A stretch of DNA of 64,000 nt from Brachybacterium alimentarium (GTDB taxonomy: Bacteria > Actinomycetota > Actinomycetes > Actinomycetales > Dermabacteraceae): NCBI RefSeq assembly GCF_002332425.1, contig NZ_NRGS01000002.1, positions 62,001-126,000 of the forward strand, read 5' to 3'. The notes beneath the pieces were generated by a model. The model saw only the letters and a program-made list of their open reading frames with translations. It made no database searches and was not told the DNA's origin. Shown piece by piece: positions 44,338-52,600 of this stretch (position 1 is its first letter; each line of letters opens with the position of its first letter). The translations under genes were made by a program, and so were the position numbers.

Positions 44338-46248
44338 CTACAGGGTCGACGAGAGAGTGCTGTGCTCTTCCTGCACCACAACAAACACCCGCAGCCCGGG
44401 TCCCGGCTGTGACAGAGCTGTGCCGAGGCTGTCCGTCGTCAGCTCGCGGGCCTCGGCGCCCAGTGCAGCGGCGGCCGCCGCGAGGTCCGTGCCGTGCGGG
44501 GTGGTGAAGAAGCGGCGCAGCAGCTCCGGGGGCGCTGCGGAGTGCTCGAGCCCGGAGAAGATCCGGCCGCCGCCGTCGTCGACGATCACCACGTCGAGGT
44601 CGGGCCGCGTCTCCTCGGGGCCGATGATCAGGCCGGTGAGGTCGTGCAGCGCAGTGAGGTCCCCGACCAGCAGTCGCACCCGCCCGGGGTCCGCAGCGCC
44701 GCGGCGCGGGTCCTGCTGTGCCAGGGCGATGCCGCCGGCGAGCGCGGTGGTGCCATCGATACCGGCCAGACCGCGGTTGGCGATCACCCGGGCGGAGGTG
44801 GGGCCGGCATGCTGCTCGAGATCGCGCACCAGGCTGGAGGAGCCCAGGACCAGCGTGTCCCGTGCCCCGGAGGCGTCCCAGACGGCGAGCGCCGCCGTCT
44901 GCTGCCAGCTGCGTGGGAGCCCGGAGGAGATCTGCGCCGCGGCACGGCTCCAGGCCGCGAGATGCGCCCGGCGCGCGGCGAGCTCGGCTGTGTCGGTCAC
45001 GGCGGTCAGGTCGCGCTCGGTCGCGCCGGTCCCGGCTGACGCACCTGCCGCATCGGTCGCGTCAGTCGCATCAGTCGCATCAGTCGCATCAGTCGTGTCT
45101 GTCTCGTCTGTCGCGTCTGCCGCAAGGGCCGGGTCCTCGCCGATCGCGGCAGGTACCACGAGGCGGGCGCGACGGGCGGCGTCGGCCCAATCCAGGTGCG
45201 GGTCCACGACGATCACGTCGACGTCGTCGGCGCCGAGCAGCGCGCCGATCACGGACCGCGAGAGGGTCGGACGGCCCATCACGATCGCACGGTCCGGGCG
45301 CAGCGGATGCCCGCGGTCGGCCATCACCTGGGCGAGCAGGGCGGGATAGCCGGGTACCAGAGAGGTGCCGGCATGCGCTCCCGAGCTGGGCTCTGCCAGC
45401 AGCGGCAGCACATGCTGCTCGGCGAGCTCGCGAGCGGCCGGCCCGGCGCCGTCGCCGGCGACCACGACCGTGCGCGAGGAGATCGGCACCGGCTGCGGCT
45501 GCGGCGGGACGGGGCGGGCGCGCCGGGTGAGCACGATCGCGTCCCGGCTCTCGCCCGTCGCGTGCTCGTCCTCGTCCGCGGCCGGCGCACCCGCTGCGGC
45601 GGATGCACCCGCTGCGTCGGCCGCAGGGGGCTCGACGTGCGGCACGAGCGGATCGCGGAAGGAGAGGTTCAGGTGCACGGGGCCGGGGTGCTCGGAGGTC
45701 GCGGCGGCCAGCGCGCGGGCGACGGTGGAGACGGCGGTGCGCAGTTCGACGTCGGTGGCACGGCGGGCGGTGGGCGCGGGCAGATCGGCCTCGAACCGCA
45801 CCAGCGAGCGGTACATGCCCGCCTGGCGGGTGGTCTGGTTCGCGCCGACCTCACGCAGCTCGGCTGGCCGGTCCGCGGTGACCACCAGCAGCGGGATCCG
45901 CGAGTGGTGGGCCTCCATCACGGCGGCGTGGAGATGGGCGGTGGCGGTGCCGGAGGTCGTCACGACCACCGCGGGGTGCGCCGGATCATGCCGCGACAGG
46001 CCCAGCGCCGTGAAGGCCGCGGCCCGTTCGTCGATCCGCACGTGCGCGCGGATCCTGGCCTCGAGATCAGGGCGAGCGAGCCCGTAGACGAGCGGGGCGC
46101 TGCGGGAGCCGGGGGCCAGCACCGCGTCCCGGACACCGAGCTCGGCCAGGGCGTGCCAGATCGCGCAGGCCTGATCCACCGCGCCGGACCCGGTGGGTGT
46201 GGGAGGCGTGATCCCGGACGGGGCGGCGATGTCGGCGGTCTCGTGCAT
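44338..46248 (-). CDS. menD: MenD: SEPHCHC synthase, with internal Asp-Ala-Thr repeat
   Basis: The 636-residue thiamine diphosphate enzyme has LAPGSRSAPLVYGLA and RIDERAAAFTALGLS at the N-terminus and GNRGLAG-like NRGLAGIDG plus VDDGGGRIFSGLEH near the C-terminus. It joins isochorismate and 2-oxoglutarate, the first committed step of menaquinone synthesis. Family length is about 550; an insertion of ATD repeats (about residues 377-398), encoded by a 9-bp tandem repeat, accounts for part of the difference. TACCCT lies six bases before the ATG at 46248, suggesting a leaderless message. Confidence 0.94.
   Translation of the reverse strand: MHETADIAAPSGITPPTPTGSGAVDQACAIWHALAELGVRDAVLAPGSRSAPLVYGLARPDLEARIRAHVRIDERAAAFTALGLSRHDPAHPAVVVTTSGTATAHLHAAVMEAHHSRIPLLVVTADRPAELREVGANQTTRQAGMYRSLVRFEADLPAPTARRATDVELRTAVSTVARALAAATSEHPGPVHLNLSFRDPLVPHVEPPAADAAGASAAAGAPAADEDEHATGESRDAIVLTRRARPVPPQPQPVPISSRTVVVAGDGAGPAARELAEQHVLPLLAEPSSGAHAGTSLVPGYPALLAQVMADRGHPLRPDRAIVMGRPTLSRSVIGALLGADDVDVIVVDPHLDWADAARRARLVVPAAIGEDPALAADATDETDTTDATDATDATDATDAAGASAGTGATERDLTAVTDTAELAARRAHLAAWSRAAAQISSGLPRSWQQTAALAVWDASGARDTLVLGSSSLVRDLEQHAGPTSARVIANRGLAGIDGTTALAGGIALAQQDPRRGAADPGRVRLLVGDLTALHDLTGLIIGPEETRPDLDVVIVDDGGGRIFSGLEHSAAPPELLRRFFTTPHGTDLAAAAAALGAEARELTTDSLGTALSQPGPGLRVFVVVQEEHSTLSSTL
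45056..45118. repeat. Seven 9-bp tandem repeats inside menD
   Basis: The unit is GTCGCATCA or a close variant, repeated seven times. On the coding strand it encodes D-A-T or D-T-T tripeptides and keeps the frame. It is an insertion relative to MenD and should be length-variable between strains. Confidence 0.85.
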
Positions 46249-46276
46249 GCTGCCAGGGTAGTTCTCTCCGTGCCCC

Positions 46277-47254
46277 TCAGAGGGCGTCGGCGCACTCCTG
46301 GAGGCGCTGCTGCCACTGGTCAGCGAGGTCGGACGGCGCGACGTGCCGGTCCAGCGGCGCCTCGGCGGGGGCCTGGCGCCCCACCGGCAGCACACCGTCG
46401 CGCGGGTGCAGGGGGTCATCGACGAGATCGCCGGTGAGCAGGGAGGCGGTCGCCAGACCGCACGCGTAGGGCAGCTCCGGCAGTGCGGCCGCGAACGCCA
46501 GCCCCGCGCTGAGGCCGACGCTGGACTCCAGCGCCGAGGAGACGACCACCGGGAGCCCCGCCTGCTCCGCGAGATCGAGGCAGCGCTGCACGCCGCCGAG
46601 CGGCTGCACCTTCATCACCAGCACGTCGGCCGCCTCGGCGCGTGCGACCCGCAGCGGGTCCCCGGCGCGGCGCACGGACTCGTCGGCCGCGATCGGGATG
46701 TCCAGGGCGCGGCGCACGGCGGCGAGGTCCTCGATGCTCGCGCACGGCTGCTCGGCGTACTCCAGACCGCCGGCGGCGCGGTCCAGGACGGGCAGCGCGT
46801 CGAGGGCCTGCTCGAGGGTCCAGGCGGCGTTGGCGTCGATCCGCAGGCGGGCGGACGGGCCCATCGCATCACGCACCGCCTCGATCCGCTCGGCGTCCTC
46901 CGCGAGGGTCGAGCCGGGGTCGGCGACCTTGATCTTCGCGGTGCCCGCGCCGCCGACCGTCGCGATGCGGTGCGCGAGCACGGCCGGGACCACCGGGATC
47001 GTGGAGTTGATCGGGATCTCCTGGCGCAGCGGCTCCGGGCGCTGCGCGGTCGCGTCGGCGAGCGCGGCACGCAGCCAGGCCGAGGACTCCTCGGCGTCGT
47101 AGTCCCAGAACGGCGAGAACTCCGCCCAGCCGGCCGGGCCGTGCAGCAGCAGGCCCGAGCGCTCGGTGATGCCGCGGAAGCGCGTGGTCATGGGGATCGT
47201 CCAGGCGTGCACGCGATCGATGCCGCGCTCGCGCAGTGCGGAGGGGATGAGCAT
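46277..47254 (-). CDS. menC: o-Succinylbenzoate synthase
   Basis: The 325-residue enolase-superfamily enzyme has the lysine KIKVAD (about residue 108), metal ligands in DANAAW, YAEQP and ADESVR, and the second lysine in VMKVQPLGG. It dehydrates SHCHC to o-succinylbenzoate. The ATG at 47254 follows TAGCCT by six bases with no Shine-Dalgarno sequence. The gene lies just upstream of menD in the same direction (28 bases apart). Confidence 0.93.
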   Translation of the reverse strand: MLIPSALRERGIDRVHAWTIPMTTRFRGITERSGLLLHGPAGWAEFSPFWDYDAEESSAWLRAALADATAQRPEPLRQEIPINSTIPVVPAVLAHRIATVGGAGTAKIKVADPGSTLAEDAERIEAVRDAMGPSARLRIDANAAWTLEQALDALPVLDRAAGGLEYAEQPCASIEDLAAVRRALDIPIAADESVRRAGDPLRVARAEAADVLVMKVQPLGGVQRCLDLAEQAGLPVVVSSALESSVGLSAGLAFAAALPELPYACGLATASLLTGDLVDDPLHPRDGVLPVGRQAPAEAPLDRHVAPSDLADQWQQRLQECADAL

Positions 47255-47363
47255 CCCACGAGGCTAGCGGGCGCAGGGCCGTGGCCGGGAACCCGCCGCC
47301 CTGACTCTCCGCCGGACGTGGCCTCCCCCACCGAACTCGGGCCCTGCACGCCCAGGACCCGCC

Positions 47364-47377
47364 TAGGATCGGTCCTG
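47364..47377 (+). promoter_or_regulatory. -10 box of the GNAT gene
   Basis: TAGGAT (47364-47369) ends eight bases before the ATG at 47378, and no Shine-Dalgarno sequence is seen. Confidence 0.45.
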
Positions 47378-47941
47378 ATGAGCACCAGCACCCACGCCCT
47401 GCGACGCGTCCGTGAGAGCGATGCCACCGCGATCCTCGCCGCGTTCTCCTCCGCGGCGGACATGGCCCGTCAGGGGAACGTCTCCACGCTCGACCAGGCC
47501 CACGAGATGGCTGCCTGGCTCGCCGCGCCGTCCCGCCACGGCATGGCGATCGTCGAGACCTCGACCGACGGGCTGGTCGGCGTGGTGGGCGTGAGCGTCG
47601 AGCCCGAGGACCGTCTGGGCTGGTTCTTCTACTGGCTCGCCGCCGACGCGCGCGGCCGGGGAGTGTGCGGTCGCGCCGCGGCGACCGTCGCGAACCGGGC
47701 GCTGCGCCCGCAGGCCGAGGGCGGCTGGGACCTGGAGCGGCTCGAGCTCGGCCATCGGGCGAACAATCCCGCCTCCGGCGCGGTGGCCCGGGCGGCCGGG
47801 TTCGTGCACGAGGGGACGGAGAGGGCGAAGTTCCTCATCGACGGTGAGCGTCACGACGTGCTCACCCACGGCCGTCTGAGGACCGATCCGGTCCCGACCA
47901 CGGCGGAGCTCCCGTGGCACGAGGAGCCCGCCCGCGGCTGA
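47378..47941 (+). CDS. GNAT-family N-acetyltransferase
   Basis: The 187-residue protein has a GNAT fold with the acetyl-CoA segment in WLAADARGRGVCGRAAATVANRAL (the R-G-x-G pattern) and the late LELGHRANNPASGAVARAAGFVHEGTER typical of RimJ/RimL-type enzymes that acetylate protein N-termini or small amines. The substrate is unknown. It lies between the divergent menC and menB and is likely leaderless. Confidence 0.85.
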   Translation: MSTSTHALRRVRESDATAILAAFSSAADMARQGNVSTLDQAHEMAAWLAAPSRHGMAIVETSTDGLVGVVGVSVEPEDRLGWFFYWLAADARGRGVCGRAAATVANRALRPQAEGGWDLERLELGHRANNPASGAVARAAGFVHEGTERAKFLIDGERHDVLTHGRLRTDPVPTTAELPWHEEPARG

Positions 47942-47953
47942 CGGCGTCGGCGA

Positions 47954-47965
47954 TACCCTGAGGCC
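47954..47965 (+). promoter_or_regulatory. -10 box of menB
   Basis: TACCCT (47954-47959) is followed by six bases and the menB ATG. Confidence 0.55.
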
Positions 47966-48976
47966 ATGACCTCCGCGCCTGCCCCTCTGCCCCGTCAGGT
48001 CTCCGAGACCTTCGACCCCTCCCGCTGGCGGGACGTCCCCGCGCAGGAGCACGGCGGGCCGGCCTTCACCGACATCACCTATCACCGCGCCGTGGACCGC
48101 CCGGCCGGGGAGGCCGCGGCCGCAGGGACGGCAGGAGGCGCGCCCCGGGATCTGCCGTGCGTGCGCATCGCCTTCGACCGTCCCGAGGTGCGCAACGCCT
48201 TCCGTCCGCACACCGTGGACGAGCTGTACCGCGCCCTGGACCACGCCCGCCTGGACACCGGCGTGGGCGTCATCCTCCTCACCGGCAACGGCCCCTCCCC
48301 CAAGGACGGCGGCCGCTCCTACTGCTCCGGCGGCGACCAGCGCATCCGCGGTCGCGCCGGCTACGAGTACTCCGAGGCCGAGGAGCTGGGTCAGACCGAC
48401 CAGGTGCGCGCCGGTTCCAGCGGCCGGCTGCACATCCTGGAGGTGCAGCGCCTGATGCGCACCATGGGCAAGGTCGTGATCTCCGTGGTCAACGGCTGGG
48501 CGGCCGGCGGCGGCCACTCCCTGCACGTCGTCTCGGACCTCTCCATCGCCTCCCGCGAGCACGCCCGGTTCAAGCAGACCGATGCGAATGTCGGCTCCTT
48601 CGACGGCGGCTACGGCTCCGCCTATCTCGCCAAGCAGGTGGGGCAGAAGCGCGCCCGGGAGATCTTCTTCCTCGCCGAGGAGTACTCCGCGCAGGACGCC
48701 TACGACTGGGGCGCGGTCAATCGCGTCGTGGACCACGACCAGCTCGAGGCGGTGGCGCTCGAGATGGCCGCGACCATCGCCACGAAGTCCCCGCAGGCGA
48801 TCCGGATGCTGAAGTTCGCCTTCAATCTGGCCGATGACGGCCTGATGGGCCAGCAGGTGTTCGCCGGCGAGGCGACCCGCCTGGCCTACATGACGGACGA
48901 GGCCGTGGAGGGGCGCGACGCCTTCCTGGACAAGCGCGAGCCCGACTGGTCGCAGTTCCCCCACCCGCAGGGCTGA
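47966..48976 (+). CDS. menB: 1,4-Dihydroxy-2-naphthoyl-CoA synthase
   Basis: The 336-residue crotonase-family enzyme carries YCSGGDQRIRGRAGY (the SGGDQ loop), VISVVNGWAAGGGHSLH for the oxyanion hole, and SFDGGYGSAYLAKQVG, the MenB signature. It cyclises o-succinylbenzoyl-CoA. A Gly/Ala-rich loop (about 49-60) is inserted near the N-terminus. It is followed by menE five bases later and probably starts the menB-menE operon as a leaderless gene. Confidence 0.96.
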   Translation: MTSAPAPLPRQVSETFDPSRWRDVPAQEHGGPAFTDITYHRAVDRPAGEAAAAGTAGGAPRDLPCVRIAFDRPEVRNAFRPHTVDELYRALDHARLDTGVGVILLTGNGPSPKDGGRSYCSGGDQRIRGRAGYEYSEAEELGQTDQVRAGSSGRLHILEVQRLMRTMGKVVISVVNGWAAGGGHSLHVVSDLSIASREHARFKQTDANVGSFDGGYGSAYLAKQVGQKRAREIFFLAEEYSAQDAYDWGAVNRVVDHDQLEAVALEMAATIATKSPQAIRMLKFAFNLADDGLMGQQVFAGEATRLAYMTDEAVEGRDAFLDKREPDWSQFPHPQG

Positions 48977-48981
48977 CGGCG

Positions 48982-50382
48982 ATGACCCTTCCCCCCGGTC
49001 CCTCCGGCCCCTCCGGCCCCTCCGGAGCGGGCGCTTCCGCCGCGCGCACCGCGCCCTGGCTGATCCCGCCGACGTACGACGCCTCGGCCGCGTCGCTCAC
49101 GACCCATGTGCGCGCGATCGGCGAGGTGATGACGGGCACCGGGCGGCTGTGGCTGGGGCCCTTCCCGGCGCCCGCCGCCCTGCCCTCCGACTTCGAGGAC
49201 ACCGCCCTGGTGGTGCCCACCTCCGGATCCACGGGCACGGCGAAGGCGGTGGCCCTGAGCCGCGCAGCGCTGCGTGCCTCCCAGGAGGCGACGGCGGCTC
49301 TCTTCGCGGCCGACGGGACGGCGACCGGCACCCGGGGCCACGGTTTCTGGCTGCCCCTGCTGCCGCCCACGCACATCGCCGGCGTGCAGGTGATCGCCCG
49401 TGCACATCGCACCGCCGAGGTGCTCGGTCTGGACTCTCCGGCGCTCCCGGATCCGCTGCCGGACCTGCGTGGCCACTTCGACGCCGACGCTTTCGTGGCG
49501 CTCGCCGAGCCGGCTCTCGCCCAGGCCGAGCAGCGCGGACTGCCCGCCTTCACCTCGCTGGTGCCCACGCAGCTCACCCGGATCCTCACCGGCGCCACCG
49601 GGGCCGACGCGAGGGCCCGCTCCGTGCTGAAGCGCTTCGCGGGCGTGCTCGTGGGCGGTGCGGCGACCGGGCCGGAGGTGCTCGCCGCCGCCCGCGCCCA
49701 GCGCATCGCCGTCCGCACCACCTACGGCTCCTCGGAGACTGCCGGCGGCTGCGTCTACGACCGCTTCCCGCTGCCGGGGGTGCGCCTGCACGCTCAGTCC
49801 CCCGACGCCGAGGGAGCGGGCCGTCTGGTCGTCTCCTCCCCCACGCTCGCGCTCGGCTATCTCACGGCCGACGGCGGCATCGACACGAGCCCGTTCAGCC
49901 AGACCAGCCAGACCAGCCAGACCAGCCAGACCAGCGGGACTGTCCATGACAGCGACGCCATCATGCGCAGCTTCACCACCTCCGATCTCGCGCAGATCGC
50001 CGAGGACGGCGCGCTGACCGTGCTGGGCCGCGCCGACGACGTCATCAACACCGGCGGGCGCAAGGTGCTCCCCCAGGATGTCGAGCGGGCGATCGACCGC
50101 TCCCTCATGCTGCGCGATCTGGTCCTCTCGAGCCTCGTCGTGGGCGTGGAGGATCCGGAATGGGGCCAGCGCGTCGAAGCGCTCGTCACCCTGGCCGAGG
50201 GGAGCGATCCCGAGGAGGCCACCGCCCTGGTGCGCTCCGCGCTGCGCACCAGCGACGTCCCGGCGCACATGATCCCCAAGCGGGTCCACGCGGTCGAGCA
50301 GCTGCCCCGGCTCGGCATCGGGAAGCTGGACCGCGCCGCCGCGCGCCGCCTCGCCGAGGGCCAGCGGCCCACCGGGGACTGA
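48982..50382 (+). CDS. menE: o-Succinylbenzoate-CoA ligase, with Ser-Gln-Thr repeat
   Basis: The 466-residue adenylate-forming enzyme has the P-loop PTSGSTGTAKAVALS, the motif TTYGSSETAGG and the C-terminal GRADDVINTGGRKVLPQDVE, and ends in the catalytic lysine region LGIGKLDRAAARRL. It activates OSB for MenB. The N-terminus has a PSG triplet run. A SQTSQTSQTSQTS insertion (about residues 306-318) is encoded by four 9-bp repeats. It starts five bases after menB. Confidence 0.93.
   Translation: MTLPPGPSGPSGPSGAGASAARTAPWLIPPTYDASAASLTTHVRAIGEVMTGTGRLWLGPFPAPAALPSDFEDTALVVPTSGSTGTAKAVALSRAALRASQEATAALFAADGTATGTRGHGFWLPLLPPTHIAGVQVIARAHRTAEVLGLDSPALPDPLPDLRGHFDADAFVALAEPALAQAEQRGLPAFTSLVPTQLTRILTGATGADARARSVLKRFAGVLVGGAATGPEVLAAARAQRIAVRTTYGSSETAGGCVYDRFPLPGVRLHAQSPDAEGAGRLVVSSPTLALGYLTADGGIDTSPFSQTSQTSQTSQTSGTVHDSDAIMRSFTTSDLAQIAEDGALTVLGRADDVINTGGRKVLPQDVERAIDRSLMLRDLVLSSLVVGVEDPEWGQRVEALVTLAEGSDPEEATALVRSALRTSDVPAHMIPKRVHAVEQLPRLGIGKLDRAAARRLAEGQRPTGD
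49897..49932. repeat. Four 9-bp tandem repeats inside menE
   Basis: AGCCAGACC is repeated four times exactly, coding for Ser-Gln-Thr units in a surface loop. The copies are identical, suggesting recent slippage. Confidence 0.85.
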
Positions 50383-50495
50383 GCGACCCACCCGGGGGCT
50401 GGCCGACCCTTCGGCGGCTGAGCGACTCGCCGACGAGCCCCGCCGGCAGGCGTGTGCCGTCGGCCACGACCCGGGCGCCGGCCCTGACCGCGGCG

Positions 50496-50501
50496 TATTC
50501 T
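50496..50501 (+). promoter_or_regulatory. -10 box (TATTCT) upstream of menA
   Basis: TATTCT lies 43 bases before the menA ATG, in the 162-base gap after menE; no good -35 was seen. Confidence 0.4.
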
Positions 50502-50544
50502 CGTGGAGGCCGTCGATCGGGCGGCCCCTGTCTTGAGGAGCACG

Positions 50545-51441
50545 ATGGCCAGCCTGTCGCAGTGGGTGCAGGGCGCCCGCCCCCGCACCCTGCCCGCCGC
50601 CCTCGCGCCCGTCGCGGCCGGCACCGGCGTCGCCGTCTGGCAGCTGGCCGAGACCACCGGCACCGTGGACTGGTCGCTGGTCGTGCCGCGCGCGCTGCTG
50701 GCCCTGGCGGTGTCCTTCTGTCTGCAGATCGGCGTGAACTTCGCCAATGACTACTCGGACGGGATCCGCGGCACGGACGACGACCGGGTGGGCCCCTTCC
50801 GGCTCACCGGCTCGGGAGCCGCCGCCCCGGGGACCGTCAAGGCCGCCGCATTCGGTGCGCTCGCCGCCGGCGGAGTCTTCGGTCTCGTGCTCATCGTGCT
50901 CGCGCAGATCTGGGGCGCGCTGCTCATCGGCGCCGCCGCGATCGCCGCAGCCTGGTTCTACACCGGCGGCCGGAAGCCCTACGGCTATCTCGGGCTGGGC
51001 GAGGTCTTCGTGTTCCTCTTCTTCGGGCTGGTCGCTGTGAACGGCACCGCCTATGCGATCACGCCGCATCCGCACTGGGTCGCACTGCTGGTCTCCGTCG
51101 CGATCGGGTTGCTCGCCGTGGCGCTCATGCTGACCAACAACCTGCGCGACATCCCCACCGATGCGATCGCCGGCAAGCGCACCCTCGCCGTCCGGCTCGG
51201 GGAGCGCGGCACCCGCCTTCTGTTCACCGCGATGCTGCTGCTGCCCTTCGTGCTCCTGGTCCCGGTGATGGTCGTCCAGTGGCAGGTGGCGCTGGTGCTG
51301 CTGGCGCTGCCGCTCGCCATCGGTCCCGTCCGCACCGTGCTGGGCGGCGCCATGGGCAGGGACCTCATCCCGGCGCTGGGCGCGACCGGCCGGCTGGAGC
51401 TGGTGCTCTCGCTCCTGCTGCTGCTCGGCCTGTGCCTGTGA
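50545..51441 (+). CDS. menA: 1,4-Dihydroxy-2-naphthoate octaprenyltransferase
   Basis: The 298-residue UbiA-family enzyme has the first aspartate motif NFANDYSDGIRGTDDDR, the second NNLRDIPTDAIAGKRTL, and about nine transmembrane helices. It joins the polyprenyl chain to DHNA, giving demethylmenaquinone. AGGAG lies seven bases before the ATG at 50545. The menG methyltransferase is not in the window. Confidence 0.95.
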   Translation: MASLSQWVQGARPRTLPAALAPVAAGTGVAVWQLAETTGTVDWSLVVPRALLALAVSFCLQIGVNFANDYSDGIRGTDDDRVGPFRLTGSGAAAPGTVKAAAFGALAAGGVFGLVLIVLAQIWGALLIGAAAIAAAWFYTGGRKPYGYLGLGEVFVFLFFGLVAVNGTAYAITPHPHWVALLVSVAIGLLAVALMLTNNLRDIPTDAIAGKRTLAVRLGERGTRLLFTAMLLLPFVLLVPVMVVQWQVALVLLALPLAIGPVRTVLGGAMGRDLIPALGATGRLELVLSLLLLLGLCL

Positions 51442-51531
51442 GCACCTCCCGCAGCTCGCACCGCTGCCTGAACCGGCACAGCTGACTCAGCCAGCGCAGC
51501 CGGCGCTTCGAGTCCGGCGTCCTCTGCTCGC

Positions 51532-51978
51532 TCAGCCTCGGGAGGCCGTGGGCTCCGGGCCCTCGTCCGCGGTGCCCGCATCCGCTGCGCGTTCACCCGC
51601 CGTGCTCTCGTCCGCGGCCTCGGCACCACCGTCCACCGCGCGGGTCCAGTCGTCTGCGGCAGCGCCCTGCACCCCTGTCGCGGAGGAGCCGCCGTCGAAG
51701 GAGTCGTCATCGGTGTGGGCATCGAGGTAGGCGTCCTCGGCCTCGGCGTCCTCGTCGTGCTTCTCGCCCCTGCGCTCTCGGCGGCGGTCGTCGGCCGCCT
51801 TCCACCGCAGCGCGACCTTCGAGCGCAGACGGTCCAGGAACAGGATCGACAGGAGCATCGCGATCACAGCCGCGAGCACGCCGGCGAGCATCACTCCGAC
51901 CTGGATCTGGGTGAGCAGCCACCAGATGCCCAGCCACAGGGCCAGACGGATGACGGCGAAGAGGGCCATTTCTCGCAT
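51532..51978 (-). CDS. DUF4229 small membrane protein
   Basis: The 148-residue product has two hydrophobic segments (about 4-22 and 26-46), a basic RLRSKVALRWKAADDRRRERRGEK stretch and a long acidic disordered tail. It resembles DUF4229, which commonly neighbours menA in actinobacteria. The ATG at 51978 is chosen because TACTCT lies six bases upstream; longer readings lack signals. Confidence 0.75.
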   Translation of the reverse strand: MREMALFAVIRLALWLGIWWLLTQIQVGVMLAGVLAAVIAMLLSILFLDRLRSKVALRWKAADDRRRERRGEKHDEDAEAEDAYLDAHTDDDSFDGGSSATGVQGAAADDWTRAVDGGAEAADESTAGERAADAGTADEGPEPTASRG

Positions 51979-51984
51979 GCCCCC

Positions 51985-52046
51985 AGAGTAGTTCGACCGC
52001 ATGGGAGCTTGCCGAATCACCAGTGTTCAGGTGGGGTCTCTAGACT
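51985..52046. promoter_or_regulatory. Back-to-back leaderless promoters
   Basis: Minus-strand TACTCT (51990-51985) lies six bases before the DUF4229 ATG (51978). Plus-strand TAGACT (52041-52046) lies six bases before the PLDc_N ATG (52053). The two start codons are only 75 bases apart. Confidence 0.55.
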
Positions 52047-52052
52047 TCGGCC

Positions 52053-52385
52053 ATGGTTAAGGGGTTACTGGCAGTTCTCTCGATCGCGCTCACCGTCTTC
52101 GCGCTCGCTGATTGCGTGCAGACGGTGGACGACAAGGTGCGCGGAATTCCCAAGTGGGCGTGGATCGTACTGATCGTGCTGCTGCCCTGGGTGGGTCCGA
52201 TCACCTGGCTGGTGGTGGGACGGGAGCGCGCACCGGAACCGGATGCGCGGCCGCGTCGTGACGGCCCATCGGCCCCCGACGAGGACCCCGAGTTCCTGCG
52301 CCGGCTGGACGACGACATCCGTCGTGAACGGCGTGAGCGGCAGCAGCGCGAGCAGGGTGAGGAGCCCGACGACCCCATCGGCTGA
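52053..52385 (+). CDS. PLDc_N-domain small membrane protein
   Basis: The 110-residue product has a first hydrophobic helix (about 4-20), a second (WAWIVLIVLLPWVGPITWLVVG, about 35-56) and a charged Arg/Glu-rich tail. The ALADCVQTV...PKWAWIVLIVLLPWVGPITWLVVGR pattern is that of the PLDc_N domain (N-terminal helices of cardiolipin synthase-like proteins), here without a catalytic domain. Its role is unknown. It shares a promoter region with DUF4229. Confidence 0.8.
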   Translation: MVKGLLAVLSIALTVFALADCVQTVDDKVRGIPKWAWIVLIVLLPWVGPITWLVVGRERAPEPDARPRRDGPSAPDEDPEFLRRLDDDIRRERRERQQREQGEEPDDPIG

Positions 52386-52543
52386 CTCTCCCGACGCTCT
52401 GCGCGACGCACGCCGGCCCCACGCACGCCATGCCCCGAGCAATCGCTCCACGAGAGCGTGCTCCCCGAGCGATCACCCCACCAGCACGCGCTGCCCGAGC
52501 GGCTGCTCCCTCACTGCTCCCCCTCAGCCTCCACCACATGACA

Positions 52544-52584
52544 AGCGCGGCCCCGGATGGACTCTCGTCCACCGGGGCCGCGCT
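52544..52584. terminator. Terminator between PLDc_N gene and ccsB
   Basis: AGCGCGGCCCCGG and CCGGGGCCGCGCT pair perfectly around an inner TGGAC/GTCCA stem with a TCTC loop. It can end ccsB transcription, 17 bases past its stop, and the convergent plus-strand gene. Confidence 0.85.
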
Positions 52585-52600
52585 CGTGCTCGGACTCTGT

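Noticed and set aside
45056-45118. Possible CRISPR array
   Set aside because: Units are 9 bp with no spacers and lie in frame within menD; this is a coding tandem repeat.
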